Shown one piece after another: positions 1 to 9,535 of a stretch of DNA of 64,000 nucleotides. This DNA comes from Anaerocolumna xylanovorans DSM 12503 (GTDB taxonomy: Bacteria > Bacillota > Clostridia > Lachnospirales > Lachnospiraceae), in contig NZ_FRFD01000006.1 in assembly GCF_900143645.1 (NCBI RefSeq), positions 186,001 through 250,000 of the forward strand. Direction: 5' to 3'. The notes below the pieces were generated by a model that made no database searches, had not been told where the DNA came from, and saw nothing but the letters and a program-made list of their open reading frames with translations. The translations under genes were made by a program, and so were the position numbers. Each line of letters begins with the position of its first letter. Within the stretch, counting starts at the first letter, position 1.

Positions 1-3000
1 TCTACGGCGGAGACATAAAGGGTATAGAGAAAAAGCTTTCTTATCTGAAAACCCTTGGAGTAACGGCGATTTACTTAAATCCTGTTTCCTGGGCTGCGTC
101 CAACCATAAATACGATGCCACGGATTACAAGCATCTGGATCCTATGTTTGGAGAGCCGGTATATAATACCCCGGGAGACCCTTCCTCCGGATTAAATTAC
201 GAGGCAACCAAAGCCGCCTCTGATAAAGTATATACGAACTTTTCAAAGGTTTGCAAGGAGCTTGGAATCCATTTAATCAGTGACGGTGTTTTTAATCACG
301 TGGGCGATGACTCTATTTACTTTGACCGCTATGAGAAGTACCCGGAAATCGGTGCTTATGAATACTGGAGCAGAGTATGGCAGAAGGTGGAGAACGATAA
401 GGTAACCCAGGCAGAAGCAGAAAAAGCGGTAAAGAATTATTATAAATCTTTAACAAACCCTGCAACGGGCAAGCATTATACCGATGCGGATTTCTGCTAT
501 ATCAACTGGTTTAAGGTAGGACCCGGAAAGGTCTATGACGATAAAACCGGTGCATTTGTAAGATATGATTACGAAGGATGGTGGGGCTATGACTCCCTGC
601 CCGTTGTTACTGCGGTAGAAGCCGAGAGTACGAACTTAACCAATGACGCGGCTGCTACTATTGCAGGGGCTCATGAGTATAACAATGTAAATTACAGAGA
701 AAATGTTATCGGCTATGATTTGAATGCTTCCAATATAACCAATGTGACAGAAGCTATGAAAAATGCCAATTCCCAGAGGTGGCTCTATATGGGTTCCAGC
801 GGTTGGAGACTTGATGTGGCACCGGATGTATCCGATGATACCTGGAGACAGTTCCGTACTGCGGTTAAGTCGGCAGCCGGCAAGACGGACATCAATGGTG
901 AAAAAATAGATGATCCGGTAATATTGGGTGAGGAATGGAATGTAGCCACAAAATATCTGTTAGGAGATATGTTTGATTCTGTTATGAACTATCAGTTCAG
1001 AGCAGCATTGCAGGGATTCCTGGTAAATGGAGGAGATGCCTCGGACTTTAACAATGCGCTGGAGGTAATCAGAGAGAACTATCCAAAGGAAGCCTGGCAG
1101 GCAATGCTTAACCTGGTGGATTCCCATGACACCGTAAGGAACATTACAAAGATTGATAACCCGACATGGGAAGAGGAAAACACGAAGAATGCACCGGATG
1201 CCTCCGAAAGAGCAATCAAATTACAGGCTTTAACGGCAATATTCCAGTTAAGCTATCCGGGTGCACCAACTATTTATTATGGAGATGAAGTAGGGGTAAC
1301 AGGTACTAAGGACCCGGATTCCAGAAGGAGTTTTCCATGGGAAAGAGTAACTGAGCAGACAGACGGCTCCTATAAGATTTCTGATGCTTATGCCGGCACC
1401 TACGGAAACCTGTTTGACTCCTATGTGAAGGCATCAGAAGTAAGAAATGCCCACTTGGCTCTCTTTGCTACCGGTGATATCAAGACTGCCTATGCCCAGG
1501 GAGAGGTTATCGCCTATGCCAGAAAGAGCGCAGAGGAAGGCGGTTTATCCCTGATTAACAGTTCTGATAAGGCAGCGGATGTTGTTGCAGATGTAAAGGA
1601 CTTTCTTCCGGAAGGGCTGACCTTACAGGATGAGTTAGGCAGCGGTGTTGCCGGTACGGTAACGGACGGAAAGATTACGCTGCATGTACCTGCCTACACC
1701 GGACTTATGATGGTATCCACTGCAAAACTTACTGCACTTCCTGCCGCACCGGCAGGTGTTACAGCAACAGCTTCCGAAGGCACTACTGCAACAGTAGACA
1801 TTAAATGGACCGCAGTAGAGGGAGCAGAAGGATACTATGTATACCGGACACTTTTGGAAGGAAAAGAGGCTGTTTTACTTAACAGCACACCGGTTACGGG
1901 AACAGAATACACGGATAGCACAGTAACGAACGGAACCAGATATTACTACTATGTTAAAACTGTTACGGGCAGTGTATTAAGCATCAGCAGCGCTGTAGCC
2001 ACGGCCATGCCAAGCTTTAAGATAACGGAAGTCACTACTCCGACTGTGGTATCACAGGTTACTATCGGGGTTGGTAAGAAGACCGATTCCATTGAAGTAA
2101 AGGTTACGGTACCGGGGCTTACGGACAACGCGTCCTATATAGGGAAGGATGCAGCAGGACTTAAAGGAATGCTGGGTTATTACAAGGATGGAAGCAGCAA
2201 GGATTCTGCTTTGTTTACAAAACTGCGTTATGAAAAGGATGAAGGCAGTTCTAAAGTATACACAGCCTTTTTCGAGCCTACGGAAGAAGGCACTTATAAA
2301 TATTTTGCCAAAGTAACGGTAAATAACGGTTATACCTATGCCGAGTCGCAGGAAAGCAGTATGACGGCGGTAAGTAACTTTACCCAGGCGAAACCGGATG
2401 CACCGGTGCTGGAACAGCCAATTCAGGAGTCCAGCAGGGTAACCTTAAAATGGAGCACAGCTTCCGGCAATGAAAGCGGCTTTGAAATTTACCGCACCAA
2501 GGTTTTGGCAAGTAACTCCTATGAAGAAAAGATAGCGGTGCTGGATGCAAAGGTAAATACTTACACAGACTTCCTGGTAAGTAACGACACAACTTATACT
2601 TACCGTGTGGCTGCCTTTAACAGTGAATATAACAGAAACAGCTCCAATCTGGTAACCGTAACGCCAAAGCTTACCATGGTGGAGGTCACCGTAAGACTGC
2701 ATATTCCTGATAAAGTGGCACCGGCTGCTACGGATAATATCTATGTTGCAGGTGATGCAAACGGCTGGAATTCTTCCGGCTGGCTGTTAAAGAAGCCAAG
2801 CGGGGCAACGGATAATACAATTGTGGAATACACTTTTAAGATGATGTCCGGTAAGAAGCTCCAGTACAAATATACCAGGGGAACCTGGGCGACAGAAGCC
2901 TTAACCAGCAATATAGAAGGAGATACCACCTCTCCCGGTAATTACGGATACAGTTCCACGGATACCAATATCAATGTAACGATTACCAACCAGGGCGGCA

Positions 3001-4322
3001 ATAAGATGTTAATCAACGACTATGTACTGCGTTGGGTAGATATGCCGATTATGATAACGGTACCCAGAATATCCTATAACGGGCAGGATATTCAATATAC
3101 AACGACGGACAGCAGCTTTAATCTTCAGGCCAGCGTTCCTTACGGCGGAGTCTTTACGATTAACGGAAAGGATATCAATACCATCCAGGCAGGAGCATTG
3201 GACGCCTACGGTAATGTAAGGCTTAATAACATACCGCTGTCAGTGGGAGAGAATATATTTGCTCTTCATATTGAACCTACGGAAGCAACAAAGGCTATGT
3301 CCTGGCTGAAAGATACGGGAAGAATTACAACCCAGATGACAGCCTCCGTAAACATTAAGATTACAAGGACAAAAGACTCCGGAAGCGGGGACAACGGAAA
3401 CAATAATAATGGTAATAATAACAATAACAACAATAATGGCTCAAATAGCAGTAATTCCGGCAGCAATAATGCTCCTTCTGATAAGCAGGAGCCCGGCATA
3501 AACGGAAGCAATATTTCCGGCTGGGAGAATATAAAGAAGGAATTAAAGACTATTGCTGAAAACGCAGGCAGCGGCAGTACCGGTAGTGCCCACAGCGTCA
3601 AGATTGCTATGAATAAAGCCACAGCTATGCCGGGAGATATACTTACTTCCATAAAAGGAAAGAATGTTAATCTTGTTTTGGACTATGGTACTTATACCTG
3701 GACTATAAACGGCAAATCCATACAGGATAACACTGCATTGGCAGGGGAATATAATCTGTCGGTTTCAGAAGTTACAAATGGAAGCTTAAAGTCAAATGTT
3801 ACAAAAGCGGTAAGTACAGCCTTAAAAGAGAGCAAACTTAAAAATAAGAATGTCCAGATAAAGCAAATTGAAGTTGCCCAGGATGGAAAGATTCCTTTTA
3901 CTGCCGACTTATCCCTTACCGTACCGGTAAAATATGCAGGAAAATATATATTCCTTAATTATTATAATGAAAGCACGAAAAAGATTGAGATAGCAGGCTA
4001 TGGACTGGTTCAGAAAGACGGCAAGGTAACCTTTACCTTTAAACATCTGTCTGTATACTCCCTGACCTCCGTGAATCTGCTTGCTCCTTCTCTTGCTGCA
4101 AAGAAGACGGTAAGTGTTGGTAAGACTGTCATACTTAAACCGTCTAACCTTCTTACCGGCGCAAAAGTAACCTACAGCTTAAGTAAGAAAGGTATGGTAA
4201 CTTTAAGTAAGGACGGTAAGGTAAAAGGGCTTAAGGCCGGAAGCGTTACCGTAACTGCAAAGGTGGTTCAGGCCGGAAGTACCTACAGCTTAAAGACCAC
4301 GATTACGGTTAAGGCGAAGTAA
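1..4322 (+). CDS. Secreted GH13 alpha-amylase/pullulanase-type enzyme (5' partial)
   Basis: The reading frame is open from the window edge, so the N-terminus lies outside; the first in-frame ATG at 144 is internal, because residues encoded before it (GGDIKGI, LGVTAIYLNP, SNHKYD) are the start of the GH13 barrel. Counting from that Met, conserved GH13 regions are DGVFNH (47-52), GWRLDVA with the nucleophile Asp224, GEEW with acid/base Glu263, and SHDT with Asp329. After the barrel come two fibronectin III-like domains (about 535-620 and 755-860), a starch-binding CBM20-like domain (about 868-960, GDANGW), an Asn/Gly/Ser linker (about 1078-1115), a domain of unknown type, and a C-terminal Big_2 Ig-like domain (about 1325-1392). 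It should be a secreted enzyme cutting alpha-glucans such as starch or pullulan. Exact specificity cannot be read; the family and architecture are secure. Confidence 0.9.
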   Translation, partial: YGGDIKGIEKKLSYLKTLGVTAIYLNPVSWAASNHKYDATDYKHLDPMFGEPVYNTPGDPSSGLNYEATKAASDKVYTNFSKVCKELGIHLISDGVFNHVGDDSIYFDRYEKYPEIGAYEYWSRVWQKVENDKVTQAEAEKAVKNYYKSLTNPATGKHYTDADFCYINWFKVGPGKVYDDKTGAFVRYDYEGWWGYDSLPVVTAVEAESTNLTNDAAATIAGAHEYNNVNYRENVIGYDLNASNITNVTEAMKNANSQRWLYMGSSGWRLDVAPDVSDDTWRQFRTAVKSAAGKTDINGEKIDDPVILGEEWNVATKYLLGDMFDSVMNYQFRAALQGFLVNGGDASDFNNALEVIRENYPKEAWQAMLNLVDSHDTVRNITKIDNPTWEEENTKNAPDASERAIKLQALTAIFQLSYPGAPTIYYGDEVGVTGTKDPDSRRSFPWERVTEQTDGSYKISDAYAGTYGNLFDSYVKASEVRNAHLALFATGDIKTAYAQGEVIAYARKSAEEGGLSLINSSDKAADVVADVKDFLPEGLTLQDELGSGVAGTVTDGKITLHVPAYTGLMMVSTAKLTALPAAPAGVTATASEGTTATVDIKWTAVEGAEGYYVYRTLLEGKEAVLLNSTPVTGTEYTDSTVTNGTRYYYYVKTVTGSVLSISSAVATAMPSFKITEVTTPTVVSQVTIGVGKKTDSIEVKVTVPGLTDNASYIGKDAAGLKGMLGYYKDGSSKDSALFTKLRYEKDEGSSKVYTAFFEPTEEGTYKYFAKVTVNNGYTYAESQESSMTAVSNFTQAKPDAPVLEQPIQESSRVTLKWSTASGNESGFEIYRTKVLASNSYEEKIAVLDAKVNTYTDFLVSNDTTYTYRVAAFNSEYNRNSSNLVTVTPKLTMVEVTVRLHIPDKVAPAATDNIYVAGDANGWNSSGWLLKKPSGATDNTIVEYTFKMMSGKKLQYKYTRGTWATEALTSNIEGDTTSPGNYGYSSTDTNINVTITNQGGNKMLINDYVLRWVDMPIMITVPRISYNGQDIQYTTTDSSFNLQASVPYGGVFTINGKDINTIQAGALDAYGNVRLNNIPLSVGENIFALHIEPTEATKAMSWLKDTGRITTQMTASVNIKITRTKDSGSGDNGNNNNGNNNNNNNNGSNSSNSGSNNAPSDKQEPGINGSNISGWENIKKELKTIAENAGSGSTGSAHSVKIAMNKATAMPGDILTSIKGKNVNLVLDYGTYTWTINGKSIQDNTALAGEYNLSVSEVTNGSLKSNVTKAVSTALKESKLKNKNVQIKQIEVAQDGKIPFTADLSLTVPVKYAGKYIFLNYYNESTKKIEIAGYGLVQKDGKVTFTFKHLSVYSLTSVNLLAPSLAAKKTVSVGKTVILKPSNLLTGAKVTYSLSKKGMVTLSKDGKVKGLKAGSVTVTAKVVQAGSTYSLKTTITVKAK

Positions 4323-4366
4323 GAAATAAGACTAAACAATACTTTATAATGGAATAAGAAAAAGCA

Positions 4367-4396
4367 AAAAAGGGCGTATATGACACGTCCTTTTTT
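4367..4396 (+). terminator. Rho-independent terminator after the GH13 gene
   Basis: The arms AAAAAAGGGCGT and ACGTCCTTTTTT pair fully apart from one G-U wobble and end in six T. It lies 45 bp after the stop codon of the amylase gene. Confidence 0.8.
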
Positions 4397-4525
4397 GTGT
4401 CAGTGCTTTAGAGATATAAAATTCAAGATTTTGGCTGGATAATCGTAGAATTTGGATGACGTCCCTATGAAAATATGATATAAATATAAAAAAGGACACA
4501 GAGGCATTGAGGAGTAATATACAGG

Positions 4526-7150
4526 GTGGAATGGGTTCGCAAAGACAGGTATTTGATATTAGGAGATATGAAAGATATGGAAGACGTATTTTATAAACTG
4601 ATTATGAAGAATTCACCAATGGCATTTGCTTATCACAAAATCCTTCTGGATGAATCAGGTGAGCCTTGTGATTATGTGTTCCTTGAAGTAAATCATGCTT
4701 TTGAAGAGATGACAGGGTTAAATGGAAAGCAAATAATCGGTAAGCGGGTAACAGAAGTGATTCCGGGAATAAGGGAAGAAGAATTTGACTGCGTTGCAGC
4801 TTATGGATTAACTGCACTGCAGGGTGGAAGGGCAGAATACGAACAATATTCTGATATATTGGGGCGCTGGTACCGTATTCAGGTATATTCTCCGGAACGG
4901 TATTACTTTGCCGTTAACTTTTTGGATGTAACGAAAGAAAAACAGCAGGCAGCAGAAAGTGAAGAACTGTTAAAACAGCTGCAGGAAAAGGAGCTTCAGT
5001 TCCACAGTATTATCGATAGGCTGCCTTTTTCTCTTTGCATAAACCGTCTTAACGGAATTATCCTGTACATTAACACAGCGGGTAAAGAGCTTTTTCAAAT
5101 AGAAGGAGAAAGCATCCATGAGAAAAGTACACTTCTTTTCTGGGTGAATAAAAAGGACAGGCTTCAATTTATTCATGCCTTGGAAGAAAAGGGTATGGTA
5201 AAGGATTTTGAGATGTACCTGCAGACACAAAAAGGTAAAAGGTTCTGGGCCATGGGAAGCAGTATATTCATTAAATACCAAAATGAGCACTGCATACTCA
5301 CGGTTCAGCATGATATAACGGAACGTAAAAACATGGAAAATGCGTTAAGAATCAGTGAGGAAAAATTTCGGCTTATTTTTGAAAATGCCGCAGAAAGTAT
5401 CTTAATTGTACAGAATAATAAAATGCAGATGTTTAATTCCATGGCGCAAAAAACGACAGGGTATTCCCCGGAGGAAATGCTTAGGCTGCCCTTTGTGGAC
5501 TTTTTCCATCCGGAGGACCGGGACTATGCCGCAAGCTGCTATCATGACAGGCTGGCCGGCAAAAGTATATCCGGCAAGCCCCAATACCGGATTACTCGAA
5601 AAGACGGTGAGATTTTGTGGATTGAAGCAAATGGTGTCAAGGTTACCTGGAATGGACATCCAGCAATCCAATACTTTATTATTGATATTACAGAACAGAA
5701 AAAAGCAGAGGACGCGCTAAAAGCCAGTGAAGAAAAATACCGGCTGATTACGGAGTTTGCTTCGGATATGATATGGGTTTTTAACTACACAAACTATAAA
5801 TTCACCTATGTCAGTCCTTCTATTTTTCATATGTTGGGATACCAGCCGGAAGAAGCTCTGCAGCTTTCCTTAAACGAGCTGATACCGGAAGAATTCCTGC
5901 ACCAGATAGAGCAAAGAAACATTAAACATGCGAAGGAATTTCAGGAAAATTCCCAGGAATCCCGCTTTTATATTATGGAAATGCAGAATATCCGCAAAAA
6001 TGGTCAGCATATATGGGTGGAAATTTCCTCCAGATACCGCTACAATTCAAAGCAGGAAATTGAAATTATCGGAGTCAGCCGTAATATTGAGGAGAGAAGA
6101 AATGCAGAGCAAAAAGTCCTGTATTTAAGCTATCATGATCAGTTGACAGGACTCTATAACCGAAGGTTTTATGAGGAAGAGCTGAAGAGACTGGATACGC
6201 CAGAGAACCTTCCCATTACACTGGTTCTTGCTGACGTCAATGGCTTAAAGCTTACCAATGATGCTTTTGGGCATCTGGCAGGAGATCAGCTGCTAATCCA
6301 TATTTCTAATATTTTGCCAAGGGAATGCCGCAAATATGATATCATTGCCCGGATTGGCGGAGATGAGTTCGTTATTTTGATGCCAAGGACCGGAACAAAG
6401 GAAGCGGATGAGGTTATCTCACGGATTAAGAGAGCTATGGCAGCAGGAAGCAGTGACAGTTCCGTCCTTTCGGTTTCTTTTGGATATGCGACGAAAGCAG
6501 TAAAAGAACAGGATATGGAGAATGTCTTTGTTGAAGCAGAGAATACCATGTATCAGCATAAGCTCAATGAAAGCAGCAGTATGCGCAATAAAACCATAAA
6601 GATAATCACCCAGGTTTTCTATAGCAAAAGTAAAAGAGAAGAAGCCCATAATAAAAGAGTCGGGAAGCTTTCCGGGGAAATTGCGAAAGCAATGGGAATG
6701 AGGGAAGAGGATATTAATGAAGTAATAACAGCAGGTTCCCTCCACGACATCGGAAAGATAGGGATGGAGGAAAAGCTGTTCGAAAAACAGGAACCTCTTA
6801 CAGAACAGGAGTGGATTGAATACAAGAGGCATCCGGAGATTGGCTACCAGATATTAAAAAGCTCCAATGAGTTTACTCACATCGCTCAATATGTCCTATG
6901 TCATCATGAGCGAACAGATGGCTTAGGCTATCCAAGGGGCATTATCGAAAAGGATATTCCCATTCAGGCCAGAATTTTAAGTCTGGCGGATGCATATGAC
7001 AGGATGTTAAATCCCCGGACATATAAAAAAGGAATGGGGGAGGAAGCGGCTGTCAGAGAAATTATTAAGAATGCAGGAACACAATTTGACGAAACTGTTG
7101 CCAGGATTTTTGTGGAAAAGGTTTTGCATAAGCCGTGGAGAGAGGCATGA
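4526..7150 (+). CDS. PAS-GGDEF-HD-GYP cyclic-di-GMP signalling protein
   Basis: A soluble 874-residue sensor with four PAS domains (about 20-140, 155-270, 280-395, 405-525), a GGDEF domain (about 535-690) and an HD-GYP domain (about 695-865). GGDEF is intact at 611-615, preceded at the standard spacing by RKYD, which fits the RxxD inhibitory site of diguanylate cyclases. The phosphodiesterase half has the HD pair at 740-741 and GYP at 801-803. The protein therefore carries both synthesis and degradation modules for c-di-GMP. No membrane segment is visible. The start is GTG at 4526, 11 nt after GGAG; ATG 4577 behind AGGAG (also 11 nt) is an alternative that still keeps PAS1. Which activity dominates cannot be told from sequence. 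Confidence 0.9.
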   Translation: MEWVRKDRYLILGDMKDMEDVFYKLIMKNSPMAFAYHKILLDESGEPCDYVFLEVNHAFEEMTGLNGKQIIGKRVTEVIPGIREEEFDCVAAYGLTALQGGRAEYEQYSDILGRWYRIQVYSPERYYFAVNFLDVTKEKQQAAESEELLKQLQEKELQFHSIIDRLPFSLCINRLNGIILYINTAGKELFQIEGESIHEKSTLLFWVNKKDRLQFIHALEEKGMVKDFEMYLQTQKGKRFWAMGSSIFIKYQNEHCILTVQHDITERKNMENALRISEEKFRLIFENAAESILIVQNNKMQMFNSMAQKTTGYSPEEMLRLPFVDFFHPEDRDYAASCYHDRLAGKSISGKPQYRITRKDGEILWIEANGVKVTWNGHPAIQYFIIDITEQKKAEDALKASEEKYRLITEFASDMIWVFNYTNYKFTYVSPSIFHMLGYQPEEALQLSLNELIPEEFLHQIEQRNIKHAKEFQENSQESRFYIMEMQNIRKNGQHIWVEISSRYRYNSKQEIEIIGVSRNIEERRNAEQKVLYLSYHDQLTGLYNRRFYEEELKRLDTPENLPITLVLADVNGLKLTNDAFGHLAGDQLLIHISNILPRECRKYDIIARIGGDEFVILMPRTGTKEADEVISRIKRAMAAGSSDSSVLSVSFGYATKAVKEQDMENVFVEAENTMYQHKLNESSSMRNKTIKIITQVFYSKSKREEAHNKRVGKLSGEIAKAMGMREEDINEVITAGSLHDIGKIGMEEKLFEKQEPLTEQEWIEYKRHPEIGYQILKSSNEFTHIAQYVLCHHERTDGLGYPRGIIEKDIPIQARILSLADAYDRMLNPRTYKKGMGEEAAVREIIKNAGTQFDETVARIFVEKVLHKPWREA

Positions 7151-7259
7151 GTTGTTTTTGGATTGTTTAATGGTTAGGCGGCTTTCTGTTGTCTGAAGTA
7201 CAAAGGGTGTTACAAAAGTACAATCAGGCAAAGTTGCCGCCAAGGAGGTTGGGGCGGAT

Positions 7260-9272
7260 TTAAATCCTGAACTTCTCAACTATTCCAATAAGCTTTTCAG
7301 AGCTATCTCGCGTGCTTTTTACCATAGCCATTATTTCACTTGAATTTTTCACTACCACTCTGGTATTTTGAGCAATGTCATGTGTACCTTCTGCGGATAA
7401 CCCGTTCGCTATCGCAATTTCAGAAATGCTCTTTGTGATATTTTCAAGTGATGCGGCCAATTCTTCGGAGGTGGCACTTAAATCATTTGCAAAATCACTG
7501 AACATCTCTGCATCTTTAAAGTATTGTTCGCCCGTATCTACCATTAATACATAATCTTTCATGACGTTGCCCTCAACATAGTTTAACACCTGTTCAGAGC
7601 CTGTTGCCAATTTTTCAACAGAAAGAACGACCTGTTTTGTTACATTCTGGATTTCATTTACAGTATTTTTGGAGTTCTCTGACAAATTTCTGATTTCTTC
7701 CGCAACAACAGCAAACCCCTTTCCGGCCTCGCCTGCTCTGGCAGCCTCAATAGCAGCATTTAGTGCCAGCAGGTTTGTCTGGGAGGTAATTTGCAATATG
7801 GAATCGGACAGGATATTGATTTTTTCGATAGCCTTTGAATGCTCGATTGCTTCTCTAAGCTGTTCGTTTACACGGTGATGGGTCTCTGTTGCTATTTTTT
7901 GCGATTCAAAGGTATTTTTACAGAGCTGTTCGGCCCTTCTGCTTATTTCTACTGCTGAAGCAGCGCCTTCCTGTGCTTTTCTTGCGATGGAGTCGATTGC
8001 AGTTTCAATCTCTTTTGCTGTAACGTTCATTTCCTGGGCTGAAGCTGCTGTCTGTTCCATACTTGCCGACATCTGTTCCGTGGTTACCAGAACATCTCCT
8101 ATTTTTGTATTCATCTTGTCCATGTTGTTTTCCACGGCTGCTATATTTTCCTCAACAAGGAAAGACTCCTTGATAACAACATGTATGATTGACTTTAACG
8201 ACTCCTGCATTCCGTTAAAATTGATTGCCAGCTGGCCGATTTCATCCTTGTGCCTTTCATCTATCCGTTGGGTCAGATCGCCATTGCCGGAAGCAATCTC
8301 TCTAATCTTTGAGGCTATGCCATTGATTCTTCCAAAGAATGTATTGAGAAATAAAATAGTTAATGTACATATTACCAAAACAAAGGCAATGGTTGTAATA
8401 ACTGCGGCTTTAATGATGCTGTCTAAAGAACTTGTATATTCCTTCACAGGCACATCCAGAACCATAAACCAATCGGTGGAGGGAACAGCTTCCGCAAACA
8501 GTATTCTTTGTTCTCCGTTTATGGTTATTTTCTGGCTGCCGCTTTTCGGGGAAATAAGATTTTTAATTGCATTTTTATAAGCTTTATCACCTTTTTCAAG
8601 CATATTATATTGTAAAATCATATCTTTTTGGGGATGGTGCAGAACCAGTCCGTTTTTATCAATAATAAACACGGTGTCTGTTTTTCCGAGATGGAATTTG
8701 GTGTTAGTTTCAAATGCAGTATCTATTGGGCTTGCACCGCTTACAAGACCTATTATATTTCCGTTGTCATCCTTTACCGGAACTTCGGCAGTAATAATAT
8801 ACCGGGAGGAATCTGCTTTGTCGACAAAGGGGTTTGAAATAAAGCTTGAACCCTTCATAATTTCCGGAAAGGATTCTTCGGTATGGATATCAACTGTAAA
8901 GCTGCCGCCATTTCCATCCTGCAATATCAGATTACCCTTTGTATCGCACAATCCGATTGTGGAGTATTGGTCTTTTAACCGTTCCTGTTCGCTGTTTAAA
9001 TAAGTCATGGCAATGGCAGTATCCATTGATTTGACTTCTTTGGTGTTTGCCATAATCGTTACTTCTGCGAGGCGGGTCTGGACCCATGTCGACAGCTGGT
9101 AAGCATTGACTTTAACTGTTTGGGCTGCACTGTTGTTCATTGCGGATAGTATTTCATGGAGAGATTTCTGATAATTCAGCCAAGTAATAAAACTTGTACT
9201 AAAGAGCAGAACAGCAAACACGGCGATGATAACTTTTAAACGAAGAGAATTCTTGAACTTTAGTTTGTCCAT
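7260..9272 (-). CDS. Methyl-accepting chemotaxis protein with dCache sensor
   Basis: A 670-residue transmembrane chemoreceptor: N-terminal membrane helix (about 10-32), large extracytoplasmic dCache-type domain, second membrane helix (about 283-305), HAMP, and a long cytoplasmic signalling coiled coil. The hairpin tip contains QTNLLALNAAIEAARAGE and GKGFAVVAEEIR, the CheA/CheW contact region. It would sense a small extracellular ligand and feed the chemotaxis phosphorelay. The start is ATG 9272, 7 nt after GGAGGT; an in-frame ATG 15 bp upstream (9287) overlaps that Shine-Dalgarno site and is rejected. It is transcribed alone, convergent with the c-di-GMP gene. No C-terminal CheR-binding pentapeptide is seen. 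The ligand is unknown. Confidence 0.93.
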   Translation of the reverse strand: MDKLKFKNSLRLKVIIAVFAVLLFSTSFITWLNYQKSLHEILSAMNNSAAQTVKVNAYQLSTWVQTRLAEVTIMANTKEVKSMDTAIAMTYLNSEQERLKDQYSTIGLCDTKGNLILQDGNGGSFTVDIHTEESFPEIMKGSSFISNPFVDKADSSRYIITAEVPVKDDNGNIIGLVSGASPIDTAFETNTKFHLGKTDTVFIIDKNGLVLHHPQKDMILQYNMLEKGDKAYKNAIKNLISPKSGSQKITINGEQRILFAEAVPSTDWFMVLDVPVKEYTSSLDSIIKAAVITTIAFVLVICTLTILFLNTFFGRINGIASKIREIASGNGDLTQRIDERHKDEIGQLAINFNGMQESLKSIIHVVIKESFLVEENIAAVENNMDKMNTKIGDVLVTTEQMSASMEQTAASAQEMNVTAKEIETAIDSIARKAQEGAASAVEISRRAEQLCKNTFESQKIATETHHRVNEQLREAIEHSKAIEKINILSDSILQITSQTNLLALNAAIEAARAGEAGKGFAVVAEEIRNLSENSKNTVNEIQNVTKQVVLSVEKLATGSEQVLNYVEGNVMKDYVLMVDTGEQYFKDAEMFSDFANDLSATSEELAASLENITKSISEIAIANGLSAEGTHDIAQNTRVVVKNSSEIMAMVKSTRDSSEKLIGIVEKFRI

Positions 9273-9443
9273 TAATAGTACCTCCATTATTTACATTATT
9301 AAGGAATTGAGAATTCTGGCGGATGGTTAAATAGTAATTTACTATAATTATAGCACGAATTTTGCAGAAAAGTGTCTTATAATAAAATAATTAACATGAT
9401 ATTTACATGTATTTTATTGTGAGCGTTCTTTCCGGAAAATAAG

Positions 9444-9482
9444 AAAAAGGCAACTGGTGGTGTAGAACCGGCACAGTTGCCT
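9444..9482 (-). terminator. Terminator of the marR-MFS operon
   Basis: On the minus strand AGGCAACT pairs with AGTTGCCT, followed by TTTTTC. It lies about 55 bp downstream of the MFS stop codon, between that gene and the chemoreceptor. Confidence 0.6.
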
Positions 9483-9535
9483 GAATTGCAGATGTTTTCA
9501 TTTTGATTTAATAATATTGATTTAGTTTTGGTGTT

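Noticed and set aside
5406..5720. 104-codon plus-strand frame inside the PAS protein
   Set aside because: Out-of-frame shadow of a PAS domain that is well conserved in the main frame.
7987..8580. 197-codon plus-strand frame
   Set aside because: Antisense of the chemoreceptor coiled coil, whose conserved motifs are clearly on the minus strand.
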